A stretch of 64,000 bases of DNA, from the NCBI RefSeq assembly GCF_001465345.1, contig NZ_CP013655.1:1439349-1503348 (forward strand), written 5' to 3'. A model generated the notes under the pieces. It worked only from the letters and a program-made list of their open reading frames with translations, was not told the origin of the DNA and made no database searches. This stretch comes from Enterococcus rotai (lineage in GTDB: Bacteria; Bacillota; Bacilli; Lactobacillales; Enterococcaceae). The position numbers were made by a program, and so were the translations under genes. Numbering within the stretch: the stretch's first letter is position 1; each line of letters begins with the position of its first letter. This document shows, piece after piece, positions 1 to 9,519 of the stretch.

Positions 1-306
1 AAACTATCAGCTGGAGACTTTATCACACTACTTAGAAACCAGGGAGTAACCAGTATAGACAATTTGCAAAATGTACGAATTGAAGCGAATGGTCAATTAT
101 CCATTTCTGAAAAGAAAGAAGATTCATTTAATAAATATTTAATTGTAGATGGAATGATAAATGCTACTGAGCTAGTTGAAATAAAAAAAAGTAACGATTG
201 GTTAGAAGCATTCGTTGGAAGTAAAGGACTAAAAGTAGAAGAAATTTTTATTCTAGAATATAATACGAAAACTGCCAATATCATTTTTGTAAAACAACCA
301 GTTTAA
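1..306 (+). CDS. DUF421 (YetF-like) membrane protein, C-terminal part
   Basis: The reading frame is open from base 1 and ends at a TAA at 304-306, so only the last 101 residues are present. The visible part resembles the cytoplasmic domain of DUF421/YetF-family proteins: an LSAGDFITLLRNQGV segment, then VRIEANGQLSI, matching the family pattern of a short helix plus 'ILE.NG.LSV' strand. The N-terminal membrane helices expected of the family lie outside the window. No catalytic role is established for the family; in Bacillus its members are membrane proteins expressed in spores or under stress. A TTG at 64 could be read as a start, but the upstream codons fit the family, so it is internal. Family assignment is by recognition only. 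Confidence 0.6.
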   Translation, partial: KLSAGDFITLLRNQGVTSIDNLQNVRIEANGQLSISEKKEDSFNKYLIVDGMINATELVEIKKSNDWLEAFVGSKGLKVEEIFILEYNTKTANIIFVKQPV

Positions 307-534
307 GTAAAGAAGACTTGATGATTGTCTAGCGTAGATTAAGGACTCTATTTTCCCCAGATATATATATATAATAGAAAGACAGTTAGGTTAAAGACCA
401 CACTTCTGATGCTTATTAAAAATGTTTCATAAGGCAATACGTTTTATTTTTATAGATAATTTTACTCAAAAATAGGATACCCATTTTTAGGTTTATTCTC
501 TTAATAAAATCATTCATCCCTTCAGGAGACAAAG

Positions 535-957
535 ATGCAATTTCAAAGCGAAAAAAATAAAGAAATAAAATCAATTTTAGAAAATAATATTGTTCAGTAT
601 AATAGTAAATTTGTGCCTAGCATAATTAATAATAAGCCTACAGGTGAGGTATCCTTCATAAATAAAGATGAGCAAGGGGAGATTCAGGCTGGTATCTCCA
701 TGAGTTGGTACTGGGGGATTATGCATATAGACTACCTGTGGGTTAAAGAATCACTTAGAGGCAAAAAAGTTGGTGAACAATTATTAAAACTAGCCGAACA
801 AAAAGCAATCTCTTTAGGATGTTCAGTTATTCATTTAGAGACGTACAGTTTTCAAGCGCCAAACTACTATAAAAAGTTTTCTTATAAAGTCTTTGGGACA
901 TTAATTGATACACCAGAAGAGGGAACATCATTATTCTTTTTGAAAAAAAACATATAA
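535..957 (+). CDS. GNAT-family N-acetyltransferase
   Basis: This 140-residue protein has the size and pattern of a single-domain Gcn5-related acetyltransferase, which moves the acetyl group of acetyl-CoA to an amine. Acetyl-CoA-binding motif A is visible around residues 69-90 (LWVKESLRGKKVGEQLLKLAE, an R/K-x-x-G-K/V-G pyrophosphate loop). Motif B follows near 100-115 (HLETYSFQAPNYYKKFSY), with the usual 'A..FY.K.GF' variant. The ATG is preceded by AGGAG at good spacing. The substrate cannot be inferred. It stands alone between two unrelated genes in a moderately AT-rich stretch. Confidence 0.8.
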   Translation: MQFQSEKNKEIKSILENNIVQYNSKFVPSIINNKPTGEVSFINKDEQGEIQAGISMSWYWGIMHIDYLWVKESLRGKKVGEQLLKLAEQKAISLGCSVIHLETYSFQAPNYYKKFSYKVFGTLIDTPEEGTSLFFLKKNI

Positions 958-1043
958 GCATTTCCAGGTGCTTACACTAGAAAATAATATCGGCTAAACG
1001 CCGATTACATAATTTTAAGGAAGTAACATGAGAGGATATGGAC

Positions 1044-1559
1044 ATGAATAATATAGTGTATTACTTATTTAGTTTGATTGTCTTATTTCGGCTAGTAGTT
1101 CTTTGTATCTCTAAAAATAATGAAAAAAAGCTACTCTCTAAAGGAGCCGTAGAATATGGAAAAAATATATCTAACTATTTAGCAGTCTTACATACAATAT
1201 TCTATTTTTCAGCTTTTGTCGAAGGGATGACTAGGCATGTGAAAATGGATTTTATTAGTTACATTGGCATAATGATAGTATCACTTTCATTTGTTGTTTT
1301 ATTGTATGTAATCAAAAGCTTAGATTATTATTGGACTGTGAAATTAATAGTTGAAGATCAGCATAAAATTAATAATAATTGGGTGTTTAAGACAATTAAG
1401 CATCCCAATTATTTTTTTAATATTATTCCCGAACTTATCGGGGTTACACTATTATTTCACGCTTGGAGAACACTTCTGACACTATCCATTCCTTATGGAC
1501 TATGTCTATATTTTAGAATCCGAAAAGAAAATGATTTACTTAGTAAAAAGAATCAGTAG
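1044..1559 (+). CDS. Isoprenylcysteine methyltransferase-like membrane protein
   Basis: An integral membrane protein of about 171 residues with four or five hydrophobic segments. The C-terminal half contains KHPNYFFNIIPELIG followed by another hydrophobic stretch and a charged tail with RIRKEN. This matches the ICMT/PEMT fold, where the HPxY...E block and the terminal R.E contact S-adenosylmethionine. In bacteria such proteins methylate unknown substrates. An ATG also exists at 1038, but the AGAGG at 1031-1035 lies almost on top of it and is correctly spaced (about 8 bases) for the ATG at 1044, so I prefer MNNIVYYL. A function beyond 'probable methyltransferase' is not supported. Confidence 0.65.
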   Translation: MNNIVYYLFSLIVLFRLVVLCISKNNEKKLLSKGAVEYGKNISNYLAVLHTIFYFSAFVEGMTRHVKMDFISYIGIMIVSLSFVVLLYVIKSLDYYWTVKLIVEDQHKINNNWVFKTIKHPNYFFNIIPELIGVTLLFHAWRTLLTLSIPYGLCLYFRIRKENDLLSKKNQ

Positions 1560-1671
1560 ACAATCGTGTAATTAAATACGGTAGAGAAAAAAGACTTAAG
1601 TAGCTTACCTATCAAGATTCTAATTAAAAAAGTTATTTAATTTTGTTTTAAAAAGAACGTATATTTTTTTG

Positions 1672-1701
1672 TTGTCAAAAAAAACATAAATAAAATATAG
1701 T
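1672..1701 (+). promoter_or_regulatory. Possible promoter of WxL locus 1
   Basis: TTGTCA at 1672-1677 and TATAGT at 1696-1701 are separated by 18 bases in an AT-rich leader about 50 bases before the first WxL gene. This is a plausible sigma-A promoter, but AT-rich DNA gives such matches by chance. Confidence 0.3.
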
Positions 1702-1751
1702 TGAGTTTGATATTTAATATATTATAGAAAATATACACTAAGGAGAATGAT

Positions 1752-4436
1752 ATGAAGAAACAAGTATTTTTATCACTAGTTGTTTTATCTATAATATGTA
1801 TCTTAACTATATTTATTCAACAAGAAAAAACAGAAGCCTCAATTAAAGTAGCTAAAGAGAGTGAAACAAGCGAAATCGAATTGCAAGAGAGTGAAACAAG
1901 CGAAATCGAATTGCAAGAGAGTGAAACAAGCGAAATCGAATTGCAAGAGAGTGAAACAAGCGAAAGCGAATTGCAAGAGAGTGAAACCAGTGAAAGCGAA
2001 TTGCAAGAGAGTGAAACAAGCGAAAGCGAATTAGAAGATAATCAAAATAAAACAAAAGTCTATGCAACTGAGCCACCTAGTATACCGTTGACAGGCATTT
2101 TCAAAGTTCCTAGTGGTGCAAATAGTTATACGAGTGGCAATAAAGTAACCATTACCGAAAATAAGAGCAACCAGATAGGAAGCATTTTTTCAACTGAAAG
2201 TAATATGTTAAATCTTAATACTGATTTCAATGCAGAAATGTTTCTGAGAATAAATGGAGAAGCTGATGGAATGACGTTTATCATGCATAATGATGCCAAT
2301 GCTGTCAAAAATTTTCAGGCAGTTCCAGGGAAGGGGCTCTCTGCCTATTCAGAAACGGGTTATACGACTCCTAGAAAACAAATTAAAAAAAGTTTTGTAG
2401 TAGAATTCGATACATATTATAACAGTGATGGATATGACAATTCGGTTGATTATAATGGTGGACGCGGGCATATTGCATATAGTTATCCAGACTTGAACAG
2501 TTCCTATAGACATGGTTCTTTTGACTACATACTTGGTAATATTCATTATGGAGTACAGTACCCAAAATCGAAATTAGGAAATAATGTTTGGAAGAAGTTC
2601 AGTATTAATTGGAAAAAATTTGACAGTAGTAATAATGGAATCCTGACCTATTCTTATGAAGGGTTACCTCCTACCTCTGTCGTTATAAACAGAGAGATAT
2701 TTGCTACTGATAAAGTATACTGGGGATTTACTGGTTCTACAGGAGGTTCTACGGAACAAGCGGAAGTGGTTTTTGCAACGGTACCTGGCCTAGTTCATTA
2801 TGAGAATAATATAAGTATTGCGAATGAGAACGACGAATTATTAGGAGAAAATAGCTACGTTAAAAATGATACGCTATTAAGCGTTAAATACTCTGGCAAG
2901 TATGAACAAGCCTATTCCAAACAAAATCTATTAAAACCTACCCTGAAATTCAAACTTAGCACAGGTCAAAAATACCAAGAGGATTCTTTTACAGTAGGTG
3001 GTAAGATAGTAAAACCAATTATTTCTGGGAATACATTAAGTATAGCATTGCCAGATATTACTGGAGAAAACAGTAATTTAGATGTGGCATTTAAGATTAA
3101 AACAGAAGGGCTAAAATCCTTTGATAAGCCAACCATCAATAGTAATCTATCTGGAACAAATTATAAACAGACTGATGGAATAACAGCTTCTTATCAGATA
3201 GATAGTGAGGCGCCGATCGGACTAGGGAAACTAACAGTAATTGAAAAAAACGACACTGAGTATTTAACAAATATAGCAGATTACAAGGAACTTCTAAAGG
3301 AGTGGAGCGACGATGTCACAGAGAAAGATAAGATAGTCGTCAAATTAAAGGAAGAGCAAGATATTAAGCAAATAGTGGAGACAGCAGGACCTAAAAAATT
3401 AACGTTGACATTAACCGATGAAGCTGGAAATGTCAATTATGTAGAAGTGCCTTTATATATCAAAGAAAAAGAGGAACTGATCTCAAATGATGATACGTAT
3501 TTGATCAAAGCAGAAAACGTAAAACTTTTTTATAAAGAATATCCAAAAACGAACGAAGAATTAGTGGAGCGAATTTTAACGGATTCCAAAGCAGAGTTGT
3601 GGCAAGCAAATGAACAGGGCACGCTTCAAAAAATCGATACTAAATTAATCAGTATTGAGATGGATGGCTTGCCAACACCTGGAAGTATTCCAGATGCAAG
3701 AGACTATGCTGTTAGTCTAAGTTATATATCAGATACATCCACGGTCACATTACCCATAACAATGACAATTGTAGGAGACATAGGAACCGTAAAAGTTGAC
3801 TTTATTGATGAAGCAGGAGATGCATTACATGAACCGGTTACGTTACAAGGGAACATAAATACAACGATTGATTTGACTGGTGAAGAAAAGGTACAAGAGG
3901 CCATTCAAAGTATTTTAAAACAAAATTATGTAATAGATCAAAAGCCAGAGATGGAAAATTCGATTCCGATTAATTTGGAAGAAAGTTCAGTAAACTATAA
4001 GTTCAAAGGGAAATTATTTGTACAATCTTTTCCAAAGTATTTAAATTTTGGACGAAAAAACTTAGGAGGTACCTTTATTAAGGTAGAACGAGCCAGCTAT
4101 GATCAGCCGCTAATTGTATGGGACAACCGAAAGTATAGAGGAGATTGGAATTTGACAGTTACGTTAATCCAACCCTTGGTAAGTCAAGCTGATCCAACTA
4201 AAGAGTTACCATCCGCACTGAAATATAAGGTGAATGAGAAAGAAACGGTTGCTTTGCGGCAAGGTGCTGCCCAAACAATCGCTATTAGAAAGCACCAAGA
4301 GCAAGGACAATACAATATTAGCCAAGAGTGGGATAAAAATACAACAGGATTACAATTGGAAGTATCACCTAACAAGGTAGTACTACCAGGGAAATATCGT
4401 GCAACAATTTTGTGGCAGGTAGCTGAAACGCCATAA
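1752..4436 (+). CDS. Secreted L-type lectin-domain protein with C-terminal WxL domain
   Basis: An 894-residue surface protein. Residues 1-29 form a signal peptide ending near KTEA. Residues 36-95 are six copies of an acidic decapeptide (ESETSEIELQ / ESETSESELQ). A legume-type (L-type) lectin domain covers roughly 105-345, with GEADGMTFIMHND and VEFDTYYN as typical strands, so glycan binding is likely. After a middle region, residues about 675-750 form a MucBP-like segment (VKVDFIDEAGDALHEP). Residues 755-894 are a WxL domain with both signature tryptophans (DWNLTVTL and ILWQVAETP), which binds peptidoglycan non-covalently. The ATG follows AAGGAGAATGAT. It is followed 35 bases later by a second WxL gene whose last 330 residues are clearly related, so the two form an operon. 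Confidence 0.88.
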   Translation: MKKQVFLSLVVLSIICILTIFIQQEKTEASIKVAKESETSEIELQESETSEIELQESETSEIELQESETSESELQESETSESELQESETSESELEDNQNKTKVYATEPPSIPLTGIFKVPSGANSYTSGNKVTITENKSNQIGSIFSTESNMLNLNTDFNAEMFLRINGEADGMTFIMHNDANAVKNFQAVPGKGLSAYSETGYTTPRKQIKKSFVVEFDTYYNSDGYDNSVDYNGGRGHIAYSYPDLNSSYRHGSFDYILGNIHYGVQYPKSKLGNNVWKKFSINWKKFDSSNNGILTYSYEGLPPTSVVINREIFATDKVYWGFTGSTGGSTEQAEVVFATVPGLVHYENNISIANENDELLGENSYVKNDTLLSVKYSGKYEQAYSKQNLLKPTLKFKLSTGQKYQEDSFTVGGKIVKPIISGNTLSIALPDITGENSNLDVAFKIKTEGLKSFDKPTINSNLSGTNYKQTDGITASYQIDSEAPIGLGKLTVIEKNDTEYLTNIADYKELLKEWSDDVTEKDKIVVKLKEEQDIKQIVETAGPKKLTLTLTDEAGNVNYVEVPLYIKEKEELISNDDTYLIKAENVKLFYKEYPKTNEELVERILTDSKAELWQANEQGTLQKIDTKLISIEMDGLPTPGSIPDARDYAVSLSYISDTSTVTLPITMTIVGDIGTVKVDFIDEAGDALHEPVTLQGNINTTIDLTGEEKVQEAIQSILKQNYVIDQKPEMENSIPINLEESSVNYKFKGKLFVQSFPKYLNFGRKNLGGTFIKVERASYDQPLIVWDNRKYRGDWNLTVTLIQPLVSQADPTKELPSALKYKVNEKETVALRQGAAQTIAIRKHQEQGQYNISQEWDKNTTGLQLEVSPNKVVLPGKYRATILWQVAETP
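1857..2036 (+). repeat. Six tandem 30-bp repeats coding an acidic decapeptide
   Basis: Six in-frame units of 30 bases encode ESETSEIELQ three times, then ESETSESELQ twice, then ESETSESELE. The first three units are nearly identical at DNA level, and one later unit carries synonymous changes (accagt for acaagc). The tract separates the signal peptide from the lectin domain and looks like a flexible, highly acidic stalk. Its copy number would be prone to slippage. Confidence 0.95.
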
Positions 4437-4471
4437 ACGGAGAGCACCAATTATACTAGAGGTGAAATTTA

Positions 4472-7400
4472 ATGGAAAAATTAAAAAAATATAGACTACT
4501 CATTCTTGTTTTGCTTGTAACAATTCTGTTTGGTTTTTCAATAGAAAAATCTACAACCATAAGTGCCGATGAAGAAACGTTACCATCATCGTCGGAAAAC
4601 TTAATGAATGAGTCTACAGAATATTCAGTAGCAACGGATCAGAATAAAGTTGAGTCTAGTGGGGTTAAGGACGATGCTCAAGTGGAACTAAAAAACGAAG
4701 AAGATGTTACAAACCCTTTCTCATTTTATATGAAGGATAGTGATCAAACGAGAGAGTTCGGTGCAACGGCTATTCCACAAGTGATCTCAGTGGGTGACAC
4801 GTTTAATAAAAAACCAGAAGAATTAGTTAAGAATATTGTTCTTCCAGAAGGACATACCGCTACTTTTTCATACGTAGATGGTAAAGTACCTTTTATAGAT
4901 AATACAGTTGCAAATTCTGTGATTCTTAAAGTTTACATGCTGGATAATGAACAGCCAGAGACTAAGTTGCTAATTAAAGTACCTTTAGCAATAATGGAAA
5001 AAGATAGTTCTTTAAAAATTGCAGCAGGTCAAGATATAAACCAACTTAGTATAGATTATGCTGATTATAGTGCAAAAGTGACTACTATAGATCAACAAAC
5101 GGATTATTTAATGGAAAAAGCGGGAATCGTGATGTGGGAAATTGCCACTGGAAATCCAGTAAAGATAGCATCTGCAAAGGATTCGTACCCTGAATATTTA
5201 TTGCCTAGTAAAAATCCCCTTATGAATAAAGCGAGCTTGCTAGTCTATACGTCTTCAAGTACCGATAAAAATAGGGTATCATTAACGATTAATGTTATGT
5301 TTAAAGAAGAGAAGCAGAATATCATAGAACAAAAATTACTAAACGAACTGCTAGCAGGCTGGGATCATTTACCAAAGGGGTCTAAGTTAGGGATTATTAA
5401 GGATGACCTAACTTCTGGTTTTATGGGCATGCCTTATCGTGGTGGAGATGAAAATGACAACTATCAAAATGAATCGTTTTATACCGTTGGTAATAAATAT
5501 AGAAATAATGCTTTTTTTGATGCAGGTTCTACGAACAATTACACAGCGTATATTGACAATAAAAGGTATGATAGTTTATACGGCTTCAGAACTCCTTTTT
5601 TAGGAAAAACATTGAGATATTATGTGAAAAAAGGAGATCGCTTAAGACAAGTATTTGTGGATCGAACAGTTAATATTATCTATGTAGTAGATGCTTATAA
5701 AACTAAATCTGGATACTTTTCGGAAGATTTTTCAATATATAATACTGGTTCAACGAATACTTCTATAGGAGTGCATGCCGCACAACGAATAGATTATGCA
5801 GGATATTCCGGATTTGTCAGTTTATATGATAAGGGAGCTGGATTTATCCAAAGTGTTCCCTATTATGAAGGAACAATTAAAAAACATCATAGTTTATCTA
5901 TTAAATTTAAAGATGGTCGTGGTAATTTTTTGGGTGACCAAGACAGATGGGCAGTTGGGACTACTTTTGAGTCAAACGCAAAACCGAATAACAAACCTCC
6001 GATACTCCTACTCACGGATGCTGGTGTCAATTATTTTAAAGATGATTTTTCGAAGCGAGGTATGGAAAACGATTTTTATCCTAATAATACTGTTATATTT
6101 TCTAATAAAGATGATGTACGAAGTCAAGTCTTTCACATGGGGATGAAACCACGATTGGTTGCTCCAGGAGAAAAAGTTACTTCAAGAATTCATTATTTTT
6201 CAGGAGATGAAATCCCTTATATGATTATTGAGGCTACGCCAAAAGAATATAATGTCTATGAAGAGTATGATCGAGACACAAAATTTGAGTATCTTTTAAG
6301 TAATATTCCCGCAGCTGGAGACAACGGAACGATTGAATTTACATTTCCAGATGAGACAACAAAACAAGTGGACTATATAGCAGATGAAAATAAAACCAGT
6401 AAAGGGTCTTTCATAGTACCAAGGGCGACGCTTCCTCAAGTTTTAAACAGTGATCCGGGAACTATTAAAAGCTATGCAACGGAAATTTACGCTGAGAACG
6501 AACAGCTTGGAATTCCTACAGATGATTATGCTGTCCCTATAAATGTTTACAACTTAGGAGCCAAACCAATCCCGCAATTGATACAAAAAGGCAAAGCCTT
6601 TACAAAAAAACCATCAGAGCTAATTAAAGATCCAGTGATCTTGCCAGGGAATACAGCAGTATATGAATATGAAGGTGAGTTGCCAGATACCTCAGTAGTT
6701 GGCTTAACAAGCGTATTGGTCCGAATGACGGATAAGGAAAGACCAGAAAAAACAACTTTAATTAAAGTACCTGTAGAAGTCACTTCTGGCACTCCGCCAA
6801 CTAGCGGATTATACTTGGCTGCAAAAGACTACACGAGTGTTGTTCAAGAGATTCAAGGAATTACAGAAGAGCAGGTCGCTGAGCTTATTTTAAAAAAATC
6901 AGAAGCAATTGCGTGGGATGTTAGTAGTGGTTCATCAGAAGACGTTACGCTATCTGTACAATCGACCACTTTGAAGCCAAATTCTCCAGTGGGCTCTTAC
7001 AAAGCCAGTATAGAAGCAGTTAAAGGAACTCTAAGTAAAACAAAAGATATTGGGATTACGATTGTGGATAAACAAACAGTAAAAGTAGAATTCTTAGACG
7101 AAGTAGGGGAATCTATGCATGAACCAGTCTCATTACTTAGAACGGTAGGGACAAAAATTGATTTGACAAAAGAAGATGACGTTCAAACTGCTATTAAAGA
7201 AATTCAGGACAAACGTTATCAACTATATCAAAGGCCTGAAAATGAGACTACGTTAGAAGTACCAAATCAGGATACAACGGTAACTTATCGATTTAAAGGA
7301 ACGCTATTTGTGAGCTCCTATCCAACATTTATGAATTTTGGCGTAAAAGGATTACAGGCGAGCACGCCGTTCATTCGAGTAGAAAAAGCGCAATACAACA

Positions 7401-7732
7401 AGCCGCTTACAATCTGGGATAATCGTAAAGGAACAAGTCCGTGGGTTCTGACGGCTACATTAGAAAAAGCCTTAACAAGTCTTGATGATGATAGTAAAAT
7501 ATTGCCTGAGGCTATTCGCTATAAGATAGACAACGCGACTACTGTTACATTAAAACAAGGAAGTGCGGAGCCGATTTTAACGAAAAAAAGCGAAGAAACT
7601 GGTGATGTAATTATAAGCGATGGCTGGGATAAAGGCGATTCAGGTTTACAATTAGAGGTTCCCACAGGAAAAGTATTACAAGCTGGGAAATATTACGCAA
7701 CGATTTTATGGCAAGTAGCGGATACTCCATGA
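4472..7732 (+). CDS. Large secreted WxL-domain surface protein
   Basis: 1086 residues. The signal peptide (residues 1-34, hydrophobic core LLILVLLVTILFGFSI) precedes a serine/acidic linker. Two related modules flank the centre: about 100-170 (IPQVISVGDTFNKKPEELV ... LLIKVPLAI) and about 695-770 (IPQLIQKGKAFTKKPSELI ... TLIKVPVEV). They are an internal duplication resembling small beta-sandwich repeats. The central 500 residues have no recognised domain. Residues 870-940 are MucBP-like (VKVEFLDEVGESMHEP) and 944-1086 a WxL domain (PWVLTATL and ILWQVADTP). GAGGTGA precedes the ATG. It is the second gene of WxL locus 1. No DUF916/DUF3324 partner follows, because the locus ends near an insertion sequence. 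Confidence 0.85.
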   Translation: MEKLKKYRLLILVLLVTILFGFSIEKSTTISADEETLPSSSENLMNESTEYSVATDQNKVESSGVKDDAQVELKNEEDVTNPFSFYMKDSDQTREFGATAIPQVISVGDTFNKKPEELVKNIVLPEGHTATFSYVDGKVPFIDNTVANSVILKVYMLDNEQPETKLLIKVPLAIMEKDSSLKIAAGQDINQLSIDYADYSAKVTTIDQQTDYLMEKAGIVMWEIATGNPVKIASAKDSYPEYLLPSKNPLMNKASLLVYTSSSTDKNRVSLTINVMFKEEKQNIIEQKLLNELLAGWDHLPKGSKLGIIKDDLTSGFMGMPYRGGDENDNYQNESFYTVGNKYRNNAFFDAGSTNNYTAYIDNKRYDSLYGFRTPFLGKTLRYYVKKGDRLRQVFVDRTVNIIYVVDAYKTKSGYFSEDFSIYNTGSTNTSIGVHAAQRIDYAGYSGFVSLYDKGAGFIQSVPYYEGTIKKHHSLSIKFKDGRGNFLGDQDRWAVGTTFESNAKPNNKPPILLLTDAGVNYFKDDFSKRGMENDFYPNNTVIFSNKDDVRSQVFHMGMKPRLVAPGEKVTSRIHYFSGDEIPYMIIEATPKEYNVYEEYDRDTKFEYLLSNIPAAGDNGTIEFTFPDETTKQVDYIADENKTSKGSFIVPRATLPQVLNSDPGTIKSYATEIYAENEQLGIPTDDYAVPINVYNLGAKPIPQLIQKGKAFTKKPSELIKDPVILPGNTAVYEYEGELPDTSVVGLTSVLVRMTDKERPEKTTLIKVPVEVTSGTPPTSGLYLAAKDYTSVVQEIQGITEEQVAELILKKSEAIAWDVSSGSSEDVTLSVQSTTLKPNSPVGSYKASIEAVKGTLSKTKDIGITIVDKQTVKVEFLDEVGESMHEPVSLLRTVGTKIDLTKEDDVQTAIKEIQDKRYQLYQRPENETTLEVPNQDTTVTYRFKGTLFVSSYPTFMNFGVKGLQASTPFIRVEKAQYNKPLTIWDNRKGTSPWVLTATLEKALTSLDDDSKILPEAIRYKIDNATTVTLKQGSAEPILTKKSEETGDVIISDGWDKGDSGLQLEVPTGKVLQAGKYYATILWQVADTP

Positions 7733-8001
7733 AAAATATGTTGGAAAATGGAACAAAAATACAAAAACGAATTTGAGCATTGAATATTTGAAAAAGGAGG
7801 TTAGTAAAATAGCCGAATCATTAAAAATTAGGCGTAGGTTTATAGTAATTTGAAAAAAGTTGAATAGTTATTGTAGCATGTCCATAAATCTGGGCAAATG
7901 AGAGTTAAGCTTAATTGTTTAGCTCTTTTTGTTGTTATATCATCTTTAACCGCTACTATTCTGGGGGAAGCTAATTTATGTTCTTCTTCATTCATTTTTT
8001 A

Positions 8002-9506
8002 GGTTCTTTGTCAACTAATGTTGGTGAAGAAATCCAAAGAATTAAATCACTAATGAAGCCTAGAGGTAAATTCCTTTAGGTTTTTCTATTTGGTTGAAAA
8101 AGAACAGTGCCAAAGCATAAAGTAATTCTCAATTTAAAATTATAGAAGTTATGGAAGCCATAGGCGTTTCTCTTTAGTACTTTTATATGGTTATTCAAGC
8201 ATTCTAATGGTCCGTTGGAATAAGGCAAATCCAACGCATTTTTAATGCCCGTTTGAACTTTTTTAAAGGTAGTAATTGTCGTTTGATAATAAGCTGGAAG
8301 CTTAGAATAATCTTGTTCTACTAACGCATGAAACCGTGTGTAGTCTCTTGTCTGTATGGCATAGAGAAAATCCTGATAAAAGGTGTAGCCAGCTTTCAAT
8401 TCTTCATCATAAGAAAGTAACCGATCCACGAGTTCGGTTTCTGTTAAATAAGCACGGAAGGAATGACGCCATTGGCGTTTTTCAAAATTGAGCTTCGATT
8501 GATTCTTTTGAAGTAGTTTCCAGTATTTCTTCAAGTGACGGTATTTTTTTGCTTCTACAGATCCTTGATGGAGAAAGGTATTCATTCGTTGAATGCGGTG
8601 TTTTAAGAACGTTCGCCCAATGTGTTGCACAATATGAAAGCGGTCAAGAATAACCTGAGCCTTGGGAAATAGTTTCTTAATTAAAGAAAAATAAGGCGCA
8701 TACATATCGCAAACAATGTATTTTACCCCTTCACGAACAGATAAAGAAAATCGTGAGAAATAGCGTTCTAAAAAAGGAAGTTGTCGATTTTCAACGACAT
8801 CCATTAACTGTTTTGTTTGCCCATCCATCATGATAAAGCTCATAGAGGCAGCGACTTGTCTCACTGATTTGAATTCATCAAAACAAAGGACTTCTGGCAA
8901 GATGAGCCGATTGATTTTTTTCGGTTCGTAAAACTGTTTCAATACGCGATACACAGAAGAAACAGAGACTTTCTTTTGACAGGCAATTTCGCTCATAGAC
9001 GTGGTGCTTCTTAAACGATCGGCAATCGAGAGTTTTACTTTCTTCGAGATCGAACAACACTTTTCGATAAGACTTGTTTCAGCGACAAAGGTTCTATCAC
9101 AAGAATGACAGAAGAAACGGCGTTTCTTCAACCGTAAGTATGTTTGGTATTCAGAAACATCATTCACTAAAATCTGACAGGTTGTAAAGCTCCAACGAAT
9201 AATCGATCCGTCTTCTTTGGCCCCACAATGAGGACAGGAGTGGGCTAAATAATCCAATGTACCCGAGAATACTTGGCAGATCCGTCCTTTGATGCGTTCC
9301 TTTTTTAAAGAATTCTCATTAAAAGTAATGTTTAAGTCTAGAATATCTAAGGTATTTTTGATAAGATTTGTATAGGACATCTTGATTTCCTCCTTTTGAT
9401 TGGTTTTAGACGACTTAATTCTAAAGGATATCAGGGTGTCTTTTCTATTATTTTGCATTAAAAAAGATGCCGGTGATATCTCACCAACATCAGAAAGTAT
9501 AGAGCC
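8002..9506 (-). mobile_element. ISL3-family insertion sequence, complete, with target duplication
   Basis: The element spans about 1505 bases. Its ends are imperfect inverted repeats of about 26 bases sharing GATGTTGGTGA / AATGTTGGTGA at the inner side and GG(T/C)TCT at the tips. The flanks carry the same bases, CATTTTTTA, at 7993-8001 and 9507-9515: a direct repeat of 8-9 bp, as ISL3 elements (8-bp duplications) produce. It holds one transposase gene on the minus strand. The intact target duplication says the insertion is recent and not rearranged. The right side entered an IS3 remnant; the left side lies 270 bases after WxL locus 1. Confidence 0.92.
8076..9380 (-). CDS. ISL3-family transposase
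   Basis: 434 residues from the chosen ATG at 9380, which has AGGAGG (minus strand, 9389-9394) 8 bases before it; an upstream in-frame ATG at 9509 lies outside the element and is not used. The N-terminus has a zinc-finger pair (HSCPHCG and FFCHSCDRTF). A helix-turn-helix region follows near SEIACQKKVSVSSVYRVLKQF. The DDE core is LCFDEFK, then CDMYAPYF, VILDRFHIVQH and, near the C-terminus, SNGPLECLNNHIKVLKR. All expected catalytic segments are present, so the enzyme looks intact. It belongs to the IS1167/IS1251-like branch common in enterococci and streptococci. Confidence 0.93.
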   Translation of the reverse strand: MSYTNLIKNTLDILDLNITFNENSLKKERIKGRICQVFSGTLDYLAHSCPHCGAKEDGSIIRWSFTTCQILVNDVSEYQTYLRLKKRRFFCHSCDRTFVAETSLIEKCCSISKKVKLSIADRLRSTTSMSEIACQKKVSVSSVYRVLKQFYEPKKINRLILPEVLCFDEFKSVRQVAASMSFIMMDGQTKQLMDVVENRQLPFLERYFSRFSLSVREGVKYIVCDMYAPYFSLIKKLFPKAQVILDRFHIVQHIGRTFLKHRIQRMNTFLHQGSVEAKKYRHLKKYWKLLQKNQSKLNFEKRQWRHSFRAYLTETELVDRLLSYDEELKAGYTFYQDFLYAIQTRDYTRFHALVEQDYSKLPAYYQTTITTFKKVQTGIKNALDLPYSNGPLECLNNHIKVLKRNAYGFHNFYNFKLRITLCFGTVLFQPNRKT

Positions 9507-9519
9507 CATTTTTTATAGT

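Noticed and set aside
1857-2036. Regular 30-bp repeats as a possible CRISPR array
   Set aside because: The units are directly adjacent with no spacers and are in frame within a surface protein gene.
1852-2076. Minus-strand frame with repeats opposite the decapeptide tract
   Set aside because: It is the mirror of the in-frame coding repeats and has no ribosome site.
5796-6146. 116-codon frame inside the second WxL gene
   Set aside because: It lies wholly within a clearly coding gene in another frame.
7793-7995. Minus-strand frame of about 50 codons (MNEEEHKLASP...) left of the ISL3 element
   Set aside because: Considered as continuation of the IS3 fragment on the other side of the insertion, but no transposase similarity was clear.
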